Origin: Hemileia vastatrix
Lineage: Eukaryota; Basidiomycota; Pucciniomycetes; Pucciniales; Zaghouaniaceae
NCBI GenBank assembly: GCA_030280995.1
Contig: JASXTE010000015.1
Location: 18,923,001 to 18,987,000 of the forward strand
Direction of reading: 5' to 3'
Length of the DNA stretch: 64,000 bases
The translations under genes and the position numbers were made by a program. The notes under the pieces are model-generated. The model ran no database searches. It was not told where the DNA came from and saw nothing but the letters and a program-made list of their open reading frames with translations. Of this stretch, positions 1 through 11,667 are shown in pieces (position 1 is the stretch's first letter; each line of letters starts with the position of its first letter).

Positions 1-351
1 TTTAATATATAAATTTAAATAATTAATTACATTATATTATAAGTCAATTTTACACTTATAATTATAATATATGTTGTTAATTAATTAAATATTAATTTAT
101 AATTATTAAATACATAAAAAAATGCGCCATTATTTGCAGAATATAAATTATATTATGCTTAATTTAAATGTATAAATAATTTATATAACAATAAAATTAA
201 TATAACACTTATATTTAATAAGATACTTATATAATTTTATTATGCAATAAAATATTACTTTTTATACATCAAATGCAATAATTTATGCCCTCTTTCAGGT
301 CCTATAAGTTAACATGTCATTTACTGCGCTCCTGGAATAGCCTGGCTGACA
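1..351 (-). repeat. LTR fragment of the E3-type gypsy family, cut by the window edge
   Basis: On the minus strand this begins TGTCAGCCAGGCTATTCC at 351 and matches the first part of the E3 LTR, including the GGCGCATTTTT segment. The bases just right of 351 code for the tail of integrase and are not a polypurine tract, so this is not the matching 3' LTR of the pol fragment beside it. It is more likely the end of another insertion that cut that fragment. The rest lies outside the window. Confidence 0.8.
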
Positions 352-1910
352 AAATCAGTACTTGATCACCCTTCTTAAAGGTTTATTCTTTATGGGATTT
401 GTCCCACCTCTTCTTCTCATATTCAAAAGATTTTTCAATACATTTTTGAGCATGAATTCTGCAAAGTTGTTGCTTTTGAAGAAAAGATTTCACACCAGGA
501 TATAAATCCAATTCAGGTATTTTATTATTAAGAATCTGGGCAGGAGTATTTGGAACATATCAAAGCCAGAGCTTAAAAGGCTTTCTTTAGGTAACAGAGT
601 GAACAGTGCTATTATAAGAAAGTTCCAACCAAGGAAGTAAGGTAACCCAATCATGTTAAAATCTGTCATTGTCTTTATACTCAAGGCCAAAGGCACAATA
701 CCTTCTTATTATGTCCTCTAAATTCTGAATCATTCTTTCAGCTAATCCATCAGTTTGGTGGTGATGGGAAGTAGAAAGTTTCAGATCACAGCCACAAACA
801 TCCATCAGAGACATCCAAAATTCAGAAGTAAATTTAGGGTCTCTGTGAGAGATTATTGCTTTAGGAAAACCAGCAGTATTAAACATATGAGACCACAATA
901 AGAAAGCTAATTCTTTAGTGGAAACATCCTTATGAGTAGGGATATATTTACACATTTTTGTGAATCTATCCACAAAAACCCAACAAGAGTTATAACTGTC
1001 TTTCCCAGAAATGGGTAATCCTGTTATGAAATCCATGTTTATTATTTTCCATGGTGCATCAGGAGCTTCAATATGGTTCATTAATCCAGATATTTTTTCA
1101 GTCAATCTTTTTGATTTCTGGAAAGAATCACAGGATTCAACATATAGTTTGGTTTCTTCAGACATATTAACCCACCAAGCAGTGTTCTTAATTCTGATCA
1201 TTGTTTTCTCAAGATCAAAATGTCCATCCAATATGTCTCATGGAGAATTTTCAAGATGATCTCTTTCATAGAAGGAGGAATAACAATAACATTACTCAAC
1301 TTTCTTCTATAATAGAGGTAGCCTTCATCAATTGAAAATTTACCTTTCTTCAATGAAATCTAGTACTTTGGTGTCAGGGTTTTAATTAATGCTTTTATTG
1401 AAAAATTCTTTGGATCATTTAATATAGTACACAACTATTTAAAGTCAGTGTCTTTATGATAAGAATCCAGAATAAGTTGTAATAGCTCTTCCTCCATATC
1501 AACCACATATATCCCATGAATGTGAAATAATTAATCCTCAGGATCATATGCAGGATTAGAGTCATTATTTGGCAAAGGTAACCTAGATAACATATCCACA
1601 TTTGAGTGAACCATACCTGCCCTATAAATTATTGTCATCCTTCCTCTGTATTCTTGAACATCCAACTACCATCTGAACATGTGTCTTTTAGGTGTCTTTA
1701 AGTTAAAGACAGATTTTACTGCACTGCAGTCAGTGATAAGTTCAAATTTCTGGTCATTTAGAAAAAAATGTAGGTTCTCCAGAGCCCACACAACTGCCAA
1801 ACATTCAAGTTGAGTGGAATTATATTTCAAGGTTCTTGAAACGTAAAAAATTACTACTTCTGATAATATGTCATTCATTATTTGTTTTTGGTGGAGAGCA
1901 GCACCAAGGC
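352..1910 (-). pseudogene. decayed gypsy pol fragment (RNase H to integrase)
   Basis: A broken Ty3/gypsy pol region. The longest open piece (656-1231) holds the integrase core: NMDFITGLP (first Asp), a DRDPKF-type second motif, and the QTDGLAER motif with the catalytic Glu. The second Asp region reads SHRD where relatives read SDRD. An RNase H piece at 1666-1878 carries [18 protein letters not shown]. Between these there are stops and shifts. The GPY/F module and chromodomain are missing, removed where the LTR at 1-351 joins, and everything upstream of RNase H is cut by the LTR that starts at 1911. Residue choices such as ISGKDSYNSC place it nearer E6/E7 than E3. Not functional. Confidence 0.85.
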
Positions 1911-2673
1911 TGTCAGCCAGGCTGCTAGACTTACCCAGTAAAATAATTAATTACTTACTGGGATGAAGCCACACCTTTTTTATTTCTTATTTTATTATTG
2001 ATTATAGTATAGTTACTTTAAAATTACTTGTAATAAATTAACTAATTACAATAAGTAAATTTAGTAAATATTTAAAATTAATATTAATGTCACTTATATT
2101 TTTATACCCTAACACTGTGCTAAATGACAGGTTAGAAGTAAATTAAAATTAATACTAAAATAAAAAAAATAAAAAAAACAGAATTCAAATTATTTATTTA
2201 AAGTGACATATACAGAAACTTGGTAATAAATCAAAAAATTTGACATATACAGTAAATACATTATATTAATACATTCTTTATAGAACAACCTTAATATTTG
2301 CAATATTTTATTCTGGAATTTTCTTTTTCTCTCATACTCCTGTATATAGGATTATTACCTCTGTGGTTTCTCTCCCTCTTGCCTATATAAGGCCTCCCAT
2401 TTTAGTTGTTTTGATGCATCATTTACTTACACAATAAATTATTTAATTGCCAACAATCATACCTTTATTACTACTTCTTTTTACTTTAGTACTTAAATCT
2501 GCGTAATTCTAATCCATCTAAGTATAATAATAATTATAACTTTTATCATTTCATTGAGTAATAAAACAAAGAGATAATTGTCTACATACCTTTACTTTGA
2601 AATCCTCAAATATCAACTTATCACTGCTGTTGGACCTCCATTCAAATCTTCTAGACCAAAAGAACCCCTTGAA
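1911..2673 (+). repeat. E6 5' LTR
   Basis: It starts TGTCAGCCAGGCTGCTAG and ends near CCCTTGAA, just before ACTTGAGGCCCTTTC, which occupies the primer-binding position seen in the sibling families. It contains a TATA-type promoter (TATATAAG at 2394-2401) inside TTGCCTATATAAGGCC, the counterpart of TTGCCTATAAAAGGCC in the E3 LTR. It is closely related to the LTR at 37162. The exact 3' end is uncertain by a few bases because the usual terminal CA is eroded. Confidence 0.75.
2394..2401 (+). promoter_or_regulatory. LTR TATA box (E6 5' LTR)
   Basis: TATATAAG within TTGCCTATATAAGGCC. The same position and context recur at 37635-37642 in the middle LTR and, as TATAAAAG, in the E3 and E5 LTRs, so this is the likely U3/R core promoter. 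Confidence 0.6.
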
Positions 2674-3542
2674 ACTTGAGGCCCTTTCAGAATTGTTGTT
2701 GACGCACCATTAACTTGAGGCTGGGGACTGTGGGACCATTGACTACAAGGACCAATAAGGACTGGTGGACAACTAAAAAGGACAAACGTCATCAGGCACG
2801 TGACTTAATTTTTTGCTGCAACTAGGAATCAAACCTTGCTCCAAATCTAAGGTTTATATATTTGAAATTCTCATATATATTTGTGGTGACTATACTGGTT
2901 ACTATCTGTGGGTCTCACTTTTCATATTTCATAGTTTATGTATATCTTTTTTTACTCAGCACTCTGTAGTGGCATTAATTTTAACGCATTACAAGGGGAG
3001 GTGTCTGGTAAATAATTTTTTTTTTTAGTTGACCAAGATAGAACTATTTTTCTCTTAGTCCTAGAAGTAATATAAATTAAATTAAATATATTATATATGT
3101 ATTTTTTTTAATTATTTCAGTTGACCTTTTGTCCTGATAATTAAAATATTATATTATTTTTTCAGTTGACATATTGTCCTGGAAGTAAAATATAAGATAT
3201 ATAAAATTAATTGGATTAAATAATTATATTAAATTATTTCAGTTGACATTAACTCCTGGTAATTAGATTTTTCAGTTGTCTCTTAGTCCTGATAATTATC
3301 AACATATATGTTAGTAATTAATTGAGAATTGTGTTAATTATTCCAGTTCACTATTTTTCCTGATAATTAATAAATTATTTTATTATTTCAGTTGATTTAT
3401 TTTAAATCCTGGTAATAAAATATAAATATCTTAATTTAATAAATAAAAATTGTGATTATTATTTCAGTTGACTTTTTGCCCTGATAAACATTATATTTTC
3501 ATTATTCTGGTTGACTAAATAATCCTGATGATTGACTATATA
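2674..3542 (+). repeat. E6 leader with nine-copy CAGTTGAC repeat array
   Basis: This untranslated leader lies between LTR and gag and is interrupted at 3543 by E5. From 3027 it has nine copies of a degenerate unit: pyrimidine/AT tract, CAGTTGAC (or close variants), then TTGTCCTGATAATTA-like sequence. Copies of the core lie near 3027, 3119, 3164, 3241, 3274, 3345, 3390, 3466 and 3509. After the first interval, short (about 33-45) and long (about 71-77) spacings alternate. Each core looks like a 3' splice site (TTTCAG followed by TTGAC). The same array is in the second unit at 38262-38750. Confidence 0.7.
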
Positions 3543-3897
3543 TTTCAGCCGGTCATCTAGAAGAATGTGGAAAGGTAATTGGAAAAAAGGTAGAAGGGGA
3601 AATAAAAAGGAACTGAAATAAAAAATATATAATTTTAATAATAAAAATTTAAAAGACTTTTAATAAAAATGGACGGGGATCAATGTGATTAATAAAGTAA
3701 GTACTGTTTATTCTCTCTGTTAAATTATCAACTATTAATACTAAAGTATTCTTATTACAACCTTTAATATTTTATTGTATTACTTAAATAGGCAGAAGCG
3801 CAATTTAAATAGTAGTAAATAAAATGTATTTTGTAGTAAAATTAAAATATGTTTGAGTAGTAAGTGATGAGCATAAATGAAATAACACAAGGCCTTT
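3543..3897 (-). repeat. E5 3' LTR, left part (split by E2)
   Basis: It matches 28293-28648 in the intact E5 LTR, starting at the CAGCCGGTC end. The terminal TG is mutated (TTTCAGCC for TGTCAGCC). It stops at CCTTT (3893-3897), the target duplication of E2. The break falls in the inverted TATA motif CCTTTTATAGG. The remainder of this LTR resumes at 20585. Confidence 0.85.
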
Positions 3898-5152
3898 TGT
3901 CGGCCGTTCGTCTAGAAGAAGGAGAAAAAGAGGAGAAAAAGAAGAGGAAGAAGAAGAAGGAAAAGAGAAAAAGAAATGAAAAAACTATAACAAAAAAATA
4001 AATAGACAAAACTTGGACTGGGGAGTCAACAAAACTTATAACAAGTTATTTATGGGATGATACATGGTAAGTTTTTTTTTATTCTCTCTGCTTAAGTAAC
4101 AAATGCTAATATTAAATGATCTTAAAGCAACCTTTATATGCATAATATATACTAGATTTCAAAGGCAAGAAAGTGCCATAATAAAAACTATAATAATTAT
4201 AACATTTGTAATTAATAATAAAATTAATAATAAAAATAAAGTAAGTAATAAGTGGTGAGGCTACAGAGTATTATCCAAGGCCTTTTTAAAGGCAATGGGT
4301 CCTCTGAAGCGCCACTACATTTGTAAATACAAGAGTCATAATAAGATGAAACAAGAATATAAAAGAATAAGTGAAACATAACAATTTAGAGAAAAATATG
4401 AAACAAATAATTAAAACCCCAAATAAAAACATAATTTTCCCACAACTAATTCCCAAATCAGTAAGTAAAAATAGTGAGTAAATAAACAAGCCTGAGACAT
4501 AGGAACTATGAGAAAAAATAATTCAAAACAGATGGTACAGTATGCTTTAAGGGTTTTTAAGTGAAACAAGTAAAAATATTTTGACGCAACAAAATATGTA
4601 ATCAATTTAAATTTAGTATAAAGAAATTAATTAATTGTTCCAAATATGTAATTAAATAATTAATTAAAATGAAACAAGTAATTAATTTGTAACTAAATTA
4701 GGTTGAGAATTTTAATACTATTTTATAAAATAAGTATTATAATTTATTTAATTTTTTATTGACACAATTAAGGGTCCAAAAAACAGCGTCCATAATTATG
4801 GATAATAGTATAATAAAAGTATATTTTAATAATTAAATTTAATTAATTAAAGTAATTACAATATAAGATAAACCCTTGAATATAATTATCTTATAAGTTT
4901 TTAATTAATTAATTTATAGTTATTAAATAAACAATGCGCCCTTTGTTATGGAATATAATTAAATGCTTTTAAATTATCTTATAATAAAATTAAAATAATA
5001 TTTACTTTATTTATATAAATAAAATATTAATATAAATTTATTATGTAATATGATATTAATGTTAAATGCATACTATGAAATTATTATGTCTTTATTTAAT
5101 TCCAATAAATTGTATGTTTATTTACTGGGCTCCTGGGACAGCCTGGCTGACA
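3898..5152 (-). repeat. E2 3' LTR
   Basis: On the plus strand it begins TGTCGGCCGTTCGTCTAG and ends GCCTGGCTGACA, the reverse complement of an LTR bounded by TGTCAG and GCCGACA. On the minus strand a purine tract (GAGTGAGGGAG) lies directly upstream, as expected for a 3' LTR. It pairs with 19338-20579. The box corresponding to the TATA motif is altered (TTTTTAAAGG on the plus strand). Confidence 0.9.
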
Positions 5153-5212
5153 CTCCCTCACTCTAAAAAAAACAAAAAAAAAACAAAAAAAAAATGCTAT
5201 GATTTTTTCTTT

Positions 5213-8200
5213 TTATACTTTTTTTAATAGAGTAGGAAGGTTTGAAATTTCTTTACCAGGTATCCATGCATCATATTTAGATGACTTATTTTTAAATCTC
5301 AATAAATACTCAGTACCTCTTTCAGAAGTGATAATTCTATCATTGAGAATTTTATCAATTTCTGCAGTTTCAGTGATTTCCTGAGGATTCTTCTTAGGTC
5401 TACCTCTTCTTTTGGGTAATAAATCACTGTTGGAAGTATAAGGTTTTAGCAGGGAAATGGGGAAAACAGGATTTTTTCTATCATATGGAGAATATAACAC
5501 AACTTCAACTGCATTATCTCCAATCATTCTTTTTACAACAAAAGGGCCCACAAAAGGATCTTTTAATTTGTTGTTTCACTGTAAATTGAAGTGGACAGTA
5601 GATATCAACACTTCATCACCCTCTTTAAATGTGTGTTCCTTATGGGATTTATCCCATCTTTTCTTCTCATATTCAAATGCTTTATCAATACAAGTTTGAG
5701 CATGTTTTCTGCACAGTTGTTGCATTTGAACAAAAGATTTGACACCAGGGTGTAATTCCAATTTAGGCAATTTACTATTGAGTATTTGAGCAGGAGTATG
5801 AGGGACATAACCTAGCCAAAGCTCAAAAGGTTTTTTTTGAGTAACAGAGTGAACAGTGCTATTATAAGCAAATTCAAGACCAGGAAATAAGGTGACCCAG
5901 TCATGAGTAAATCTGTCATTGTCTTTATATTCCAATCCAAAGGCACAATACCTTCTAATCATATCCTCTAGAGTTTGAATCATTCTTTCAGCTAGACCAT
6001 CAGTTTGGGGATGGTGAGCAGTAGATAATTTTAATTCACAACCACATATATCCATTAGAGACATCCAGAATTCAGATGTAAATTTTGGATCTCTGTCAGA
6101 TATAATGGCTCTAGGGAATCCAACTATATTGAACATATTACACCACCATAAGAAAGCCAAGTCTTTGGTGGAGACATCCTTATGGGTGGGAACAAATTTG
6201 CACATTTTAGTAAATCTATCCACTATTACCCAACAGGAATTATAATTTTCTTTACCTGCAATAGGAAGACCAGTGACAAAATCCATATTAATGATTTGCC
6301 AGGGAGCATCAGGTGCTTCAATTTGTTGTAATAAACCTGCTCTCTTACCAGTCATTCTATTGGATTTCTGGCATGAATCACAAGATTCAACATATAATTT
6401 TGCATCTTCAGACATATTAGCCCACCAAGCAGTGTTTTTGAGTCTAATCAGTGTCTTCTCAAGATCAAAATGACCAGCTAATATTTCATCATGACAAAGT
6501 TTGAGGATAATTTCTTTCATAGAAGGAGAAATTACAATTACATTAGTAAGCTTTCTTCTATAAAAAATATATCCATCTTCAATAGAAAACTTTCCCTTAA
6601 TTAAAGCATTCTGATAAATAGCAGGAAGAGTTTTAATCAATGCTTGAATAGAAGCATTTTTAGGATCATTTAAGATAGTAACTAATTTATTTAAATCAGA
6701 ATCCTTATCATATGAATCCAGCATTAATTGTAATAACTCCTCTTCCAGATCAACTATAAAAATACCATGGATATGAACAGTATCATCTTCAGGTACATAA
6801 GCAGGATTTGAGTCATTATTTTGCAGAGGCAATCTGGACAGCATATCAACATTGGAGTGAACATTTCCAGCCCTATGGATAAATGTCATCCGTCCTCTGT
6901 ATTCTTGAACAGCAAGTTGCCACCTGAACATATGTCTGTTAGGTGTTTTGAGGTTTAAGAGGGACTTCAAAGCACTACAGTCAGTTACCAATTCAAACTT
7001 TTGGTCATCTAGATAGTAATGAAGTTTCTCAAGAGCCCAAACAATTGCTAAGCACTCTAATTGAGTGGCACCATATTTCAATTCACTATTTCTCAAGGTT
7101 CTTGAAATATAACAAATTACAACCTCTGAGGATTTATCATTTATAATTTGTTTTTGGTGAAGGGCAGCACCCAGACTAACAAAGCTAGCATCTGTGTATA
7201 GGACAAAAGGTTTGTTGAATTCTGGAAGAGCCAATATAGGGGCTGTCATTAAGCAACTTTTTAATGTATCAAAAGCTTTTTGACAGTCATTATCCCAGAG
7301 AAAGGCAACATCTTTTCTGGTCAGTTTTGTAAGAGGCAAGGCTATGACCTGATAATTTTTAATATATTGTCTATAGTAGCCACACATACCCAAAAAACTT
7401 TGGATTTCTCTTACAGAAGTTGGTGCTTTCACATTTTGAATGGCAGAAACTTTGTTTTGGTCTACACAAATTTGTAAGCCTGACACAACATGGCCAAGGA
7501 CTTTCAAAGATTGAAAACCAAATTTACACTTTTTTAAGGACAAGGTCATATTGATTTCATCCATTTTTTTGGAAAACTCTATTTAAGTGAATCATATGTT
7601 CATCAAAAGTTTTTTGAAAAAATTATAATGTCATCAATATAAGCCATGAGCCATCCTTCAATTATTTCTTGATGGAAAGTGTTATCCATGACTTTTTGAA
7701 AAATTGAAGGAGCATTTTTAGGGCCAAATGGCATCCTAACATACTTATATATTCCCATATGAGTAGCAATTAGTAAAAAATTTTGTGAATTTTTCTCAAC
7801 AGGAATTTGATGATAACCTTTCTTGCCATCCAGACAATAATAAATTTTGCACCCTGTAAGGTAGCATGAATTGAATTAATTCTGGGCAAAGGATAAATAT
7901 CATCCACAGTATAAGTGTTTAATGCTCTTTAATCTCCACATAATCTAGCCTTATCTTTTTCATAAGAAATCAAGACTGGGGATATGACACAATATTTTGG
8001 GGTGACATCCACTTTCTCAATTATATTCATTTTTAATAAGGTAGAAATATTATCTTCAATATCCTTTTTTTTTTGTTGGAGAAGCAGGATATGGTTTTTT
8101 CTTAAGACTAGGAAGAATATCACTCATGTTACAGGATAAAGTAATTTTCATTTCATCCTTAACAACTCCAAGGACATGAGAACCAGGAGCAAAAGCCATA

Positions 8201-8690
8201 GGAAAAGAGGTAATTGAGGAAATTATAGAATCCTTCTGCTCACTAGTTAATTGATCACCAAAAGAAGCAGTATTTATTTCAGTTAATAACCTATCCATTT
8301 CATTTTTTGGTCTACCTGTACATTGAATTAATGAGTTACAAGACTTTAACAAATAAGCAGAAGATCTTCTAGGGGAAGAAATTTTGAATTTTCTTTTGCC
8401 ATTCAATCCCAATGTGAAGCAATTATTGGCAGGGTCCAATTTTACACCAAACATGGTCAGAATGTCATTACCCATAATAAACCAATTGCTCAAATTATCA
8501 TTTCTCATGACAACAGATTCACAAACAGCTCTGACAAAACCACCATTATATTTGAAGAATACAGTGGCTTTGTATTTGCCAATGGGACATAAAACAGAGC
8601 CATAATTTCTCCATTTTTCACATGTCATAGGTAATAATTTATCCATATAATCTTTATCCACTGAAGCCAGTGCCTTTTCAGACACTCACA
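5213..8690 (-). pseudogene. E2 pol pseudogene (partial protease, RT, RNase H, integrase, chromodomain)
   Basis: This minus-strand pol is collinear with E3 pol. It is intact from RT thumb to integrase (5576-7564: RNase H LYTDASF, integrase H-H-CDSC, NMDFVTGLP, SDRDPKF, QTDGLAER). An in-frame TGA near 5573 separates the GPF module and the chromodomain (5213-5551, with EIDKILNDRIIT and DAWIPGKEI). At about 7564 an extra T in a T-run shifts the frame, and the RT core (7565-8055) is shifted and contains stops. A homopolymer expansion near 8060 shifts it again. The protease survives only after its active-site DSGA, which has been deleted (8056-8685 begins at MSEKALASVD). Non-functional. Confidence 0.88.
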
Positions 8691-8967
8691 CCTCCATATG
8701 CGACCTTCAATATTTTCTTGAGGTTTGAATAGGCTTTGAGCATGTCTACATTGATGGAGCTGATTAGGAGGCATGAAAATTATCTGATTTAGAACCTTAA
8801 AAATGAATAAGATTTCTTGAATCATGTCCATCAGAAGTTCTACATTAGCATTATATCTTAATTTTCCTCATTTAATTCCAGTAATTGAGCTGATAGATTG
8901 ATTGTTCATCATTATTATTCATTTTCGATTCCTTAGTGGCAGTCATGTTATTAATTTTTGCAGACAT
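8690..8967 (-). pseudogene. unrecognised N-terminal segment fused to truncated pol in E2
   Basis: On the minus strand an ATG at 8967 (after TTTTCAGGCACA, which looks like a splice acceptor) opens a 31-codon frame beginning MSAKINNMTATKES. It ends at TAA. A different frame (8831 downward) continues LLMDMIQEILFIFK and RHAQSLFKPQENIEGRIWR before meeting the protease at VSEKALAS. It is unlike the Gag or ORF0 of E3, E5 or E6. It could be a very divergent Gag start, or captured DNA bridging a deletion of roughly 2 kb. I do not recognise it. Confidence 0.45.
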
Positions 8968-9254
8968 TGTGCCTGAAAATTTAAATAAACAAAATTTAAA
9001 TCAGTTTCATTTTAAAAAATTTATTTTTATTTATTTTCTTAATTTAAAAAAAAAAAAAATAAACTAAATAAAATATGAAAAAAAAACCTTTAATTTTTTA
9101 TATAAAAAGTAATAAGCCTTAATATTATCTAATGGACTCAATTATTTTCAAAAAAAAACAATAACACATATTAATGACAAAATTAAATTAATAATTCATC
9201 AAAAATAAATGATATGTTAAAATTAATTTTTTTTTTTAATAAACCCATAGTCAT

Positions 9255-9770
9255 TTATATTTCAAAATAATTGTATGATTATAAAATATTGGACAAAATC
9301 TTTTAACAATATTTATATAAGAAATTTTATTTAAATAGTATGACAATAAATTAATATGTCAAAAATAAAAAATCCAATATACACACATATTGTTTCTATT
9401 TCAACATAATTGTATGATTATTTATAATATTGGACATAATATTGTCAACAATATTTACATTGGAAATATAATTATTTATTATGACTATAAATTAATATGT
9501 CAAATTAAAATTTTCAATATACACACAAAATAACTGTATGATTAATTATAATATTAGAAAAAATGTCAACAATATTTATATTGAAAATTTAATTATTTTA
9601 TTATGACTATAAATTACTATGTCAAATTAAAATTTTCAATATACACACAATATATTTTCATTTACAAAATAATTGTATGATTAATTATAATATTGGACAA
9701 AATGTCAACAATATTTATATTGAAAATTTATTTATTTTATTATGACAATAAATTAATATGTCAAAAATAA
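9255..9770 (-). repeat. E2 leader: four-copy AT-rich tandem repeat
   Basis: Four imperfect copies, recognised by TTGTATGATTA at about 9272, 9411, 9535 and 9673 (spacing 124-139 bp). Each contains TATGACNATAAATTAATATGTC-like sequence and TTGGACAAAATGTCAAC. On the coding strand that core reads GTTGACATTTTGTCC, the same core as the leader repeats of E6/E7. The last plus-strand segment (9770-9842) contains the GTTGG/TCCTAG relative of the first leader unit. E3 is inserted directly after it. Confidence 0.7.
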
Positions 9771-9837
9771 AACTCATCTAGGAGTAAGAGTGTTGCTCTA
9801 TCATGGCCAACTAGGAAAAAAAATATTTAGGAAGACC

Positions 9838-9842
9838 AACTT
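9838..9842 (+). other. target-site duplication, left copy (E3)
   Basis: AACTT here is repeated at 19061-19065, directly after the E3 3' LTR. Removing E3 and one copy rejoins the leader of E2. Confidence 0.9.
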
Positions 9843-10979
9843 TGTCAGCCAGGCTATTCCACGAGTCCAGTAAATGATATGTAACTTATAAAACCTGAAA
9901 GAGTGGGTAAGAATTGTATTTAATGAATATAACTTAATATTTTATTGCATAATAAAATTATATAAGTATTTTATTATATACAAGTGTTACATTAAATTTA
10001 TTGGTTATATAAATTTTTATATACAGTTAAATTGAACATAATATAATATATTCTACAAATAATGGCGCATTTTTATGTATTTAATAATTATAAATTTATA
10101 TTTAATTAATTGAAAAACATATATTATAATTATAAGTGTAAAATTGACTTATAATATATTTAAATTAATTATTTAAATTTATATATTAAATAACACCTTT
10201 CATATAATACTAAACAATAATTAATGACGCTTCTTTTGACCCTTAATTGTGTCAGAAAAAACCAATTAATTAGTTTATACTAAATTGAGATTAATTACAT
10301 GTTTTGTTGCGTCAAAGTATTTTTTTGTTTCACTTAAAAATATCCTTAAATCAGACTGTACCATCTGTTTGGAATTATTTTTCTCATAGTTCCTATGTTC
10401 CAATCTTGTTTAGTTATTCACTATTTTTACTTACTGATTTGGGAATTAATGGCAGGGAAATCGGATTCTTAATTGGGGTTTTAATTATTTGTTTCATGTT
10501 TTTCTCTACATTGTTATGTTTCATTTACTCTTTGATATATTTGTTTAATTCTATTCTAACTATTGTATTTACAAACATAGTGGCGCTTCAGAGGACCCAT
10601 TGCCTATAAAAGGGCCTTGGATAATCCCCTGTAGCATCATCACTTATTTTACACTCAACAAATTAGATACTATTTTACTACGTTTATATTTTTTTTATTA
10701 GTAATACAATTCTAATTGAAAGTCTATATAACAAATTAAAGGTTGCTTTAAGTCTGATAGTAATTAAAAGTGTTTGCCGCGCAGAACCCTTACATTAAAT
10801 AGTATTATTATTAATAAATTCTAAGTTTGTGTCATCTCTCAAAGTTGCTCGCCGTTGTTTCCCTCTTAAATAAATTAAATATATTATTGTAATTTATTTC
10901 TTTTATTTTCCCTTGTCCTCCTCCTTCTCTCCTCCTTTTCTCCTCTTTTTCTTACCTTCTTCTAGACGACTGACCGACA
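9843..10979 (+). repeat. E3 5' LTR
   Basis: It runs from TGTCAGCCAGGCTATTCC to GACTGACCGACA, with TG...CA ends. TATAAAAG is at 10605-10612. The CT-rich stretch near the end has one CTTTTCTCCTC unit, compared with six in the 3' LTR. Confidence 0.93.
10605..10612 (+). promoter_or_regulatory. E3 LTR TATA box
   Basis: TATAAAAG within CATTGCCTATAAAAGGGCC. It is conserved in the 3' LTR (18631-18638) and, inverted, in the minus-strand LTRs. The transcript start is expected about 30 bp downstream; the first G/C-containing pause after it is CCCCTGTAGCATCATC. Confidence 0.65.
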
Positions 10980-10996
10980 ACTGGGGGCCTTTCCAA
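10980..10996 (+). other. putative primer-binding site of E3
   Basis: ACTGGGGGCCTTTCC directly follows the LTR. E2 and E5 have ATTGGGGACCCTT(T)C at the same place (on the minus strand, just left of 19338 and 28293). The shared TGG start two bases after the LTR fits a tRNA CCA end. I could not identify the tRNA. Confidence 0.6.
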
Positions 10997-11667
10997 ACAA
11001 CAACGACAATCGAGCCTGGCGACGAACAACAAAACGCACGGACCACCTAGCAAAAAAGAAACTTTTGCCGCGACCGTGTTTCGAACTTGGGTTCGATTTC
11101 TTAGGTTTATATTATATTAATTTTTATATTATTTTGAAGTGATTTTTCGATCACTATAGTAAGTTCACCTTTGCACCTCTCACTCATATTACTATATTTT
11201 TACTGCAATAACAGTGATTGTGGCTTAATTGCTGATTCACTGAGTGTAAGTGTTCAATTATTAAATATTTTTTTTTTCCTAGTTGACCATTATAGAGTGT
11301 TAAATCCTCTTAGTCCTAGAAGAATTAACATTTTTTATTAATACAAATTGAATTATTAATTTAATTTTTTTTATTAATTATTGTTAATTTTGGTTGACTT
11401 AAAAGTACATTGTGCTTAGTCCCAAATATATTGCCATATTTAATATTGGTAATTAATTGGTTGAATTAACTTGATTGTTATTCCCAATTTAACCTTGCAA
11501 TCCATGTTTTTTAAAAAATAAATTTTTTATAATTATTACTTTATATTGAAAATTTTTTTTTCTATAATTTAATTAATAAAATTTTTTATTATTATTTAGA
11601 GCAATTATTGACTAAATTTTATTATTTTTTTAATAAATAAGAAGTAAATTAAAATCTTCCCACTAGT
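10997..11667 (+). promoter_or_regulatory. E3 5' leader with candidate leader intron
   Basis: 671 bases without a gene. CACTGAGTGTAAGTG at 11239-11253 is conserved in E2 and E5 and contains a good 5' splice site (GTAAGTG from 11246). Downstream are TTTTTCCTAGTTGACC (11274-11289) and GGTTGACTT (11393-11401), single copies of the motif that is amplified in E6/E7. CCCACTAG directly before the ATG (11668) could serve as acceptor. A leader intron is therefore plausible; its acceptor is not settled. Confidence 0.5.

Noticed and set aside
1..351. LTR as the 3' LTR of the pol fragment 352-1910
   Set aside because: There is no purine tract at the junction, and the GPY/F and chromodomain parts that should lie between are missing; it is a separate insertion.
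3027..3545. CRISPR-like array in the leader
   Set aside because: Repeat units are degenerate with irregular spacing, no unique spacers of fixed size, and the setting is a eukaryotic retrotransposon.
4286..4605. Hydrophobic minus-strand frames in LTRs (also 10304-10609, 18330-18635, 20584-20889, 28648-28995)
   Set aside because: These recur because the LTRs are related and AT-rich; they overlap promoter sequence, show frame loss between copies and have no domain.
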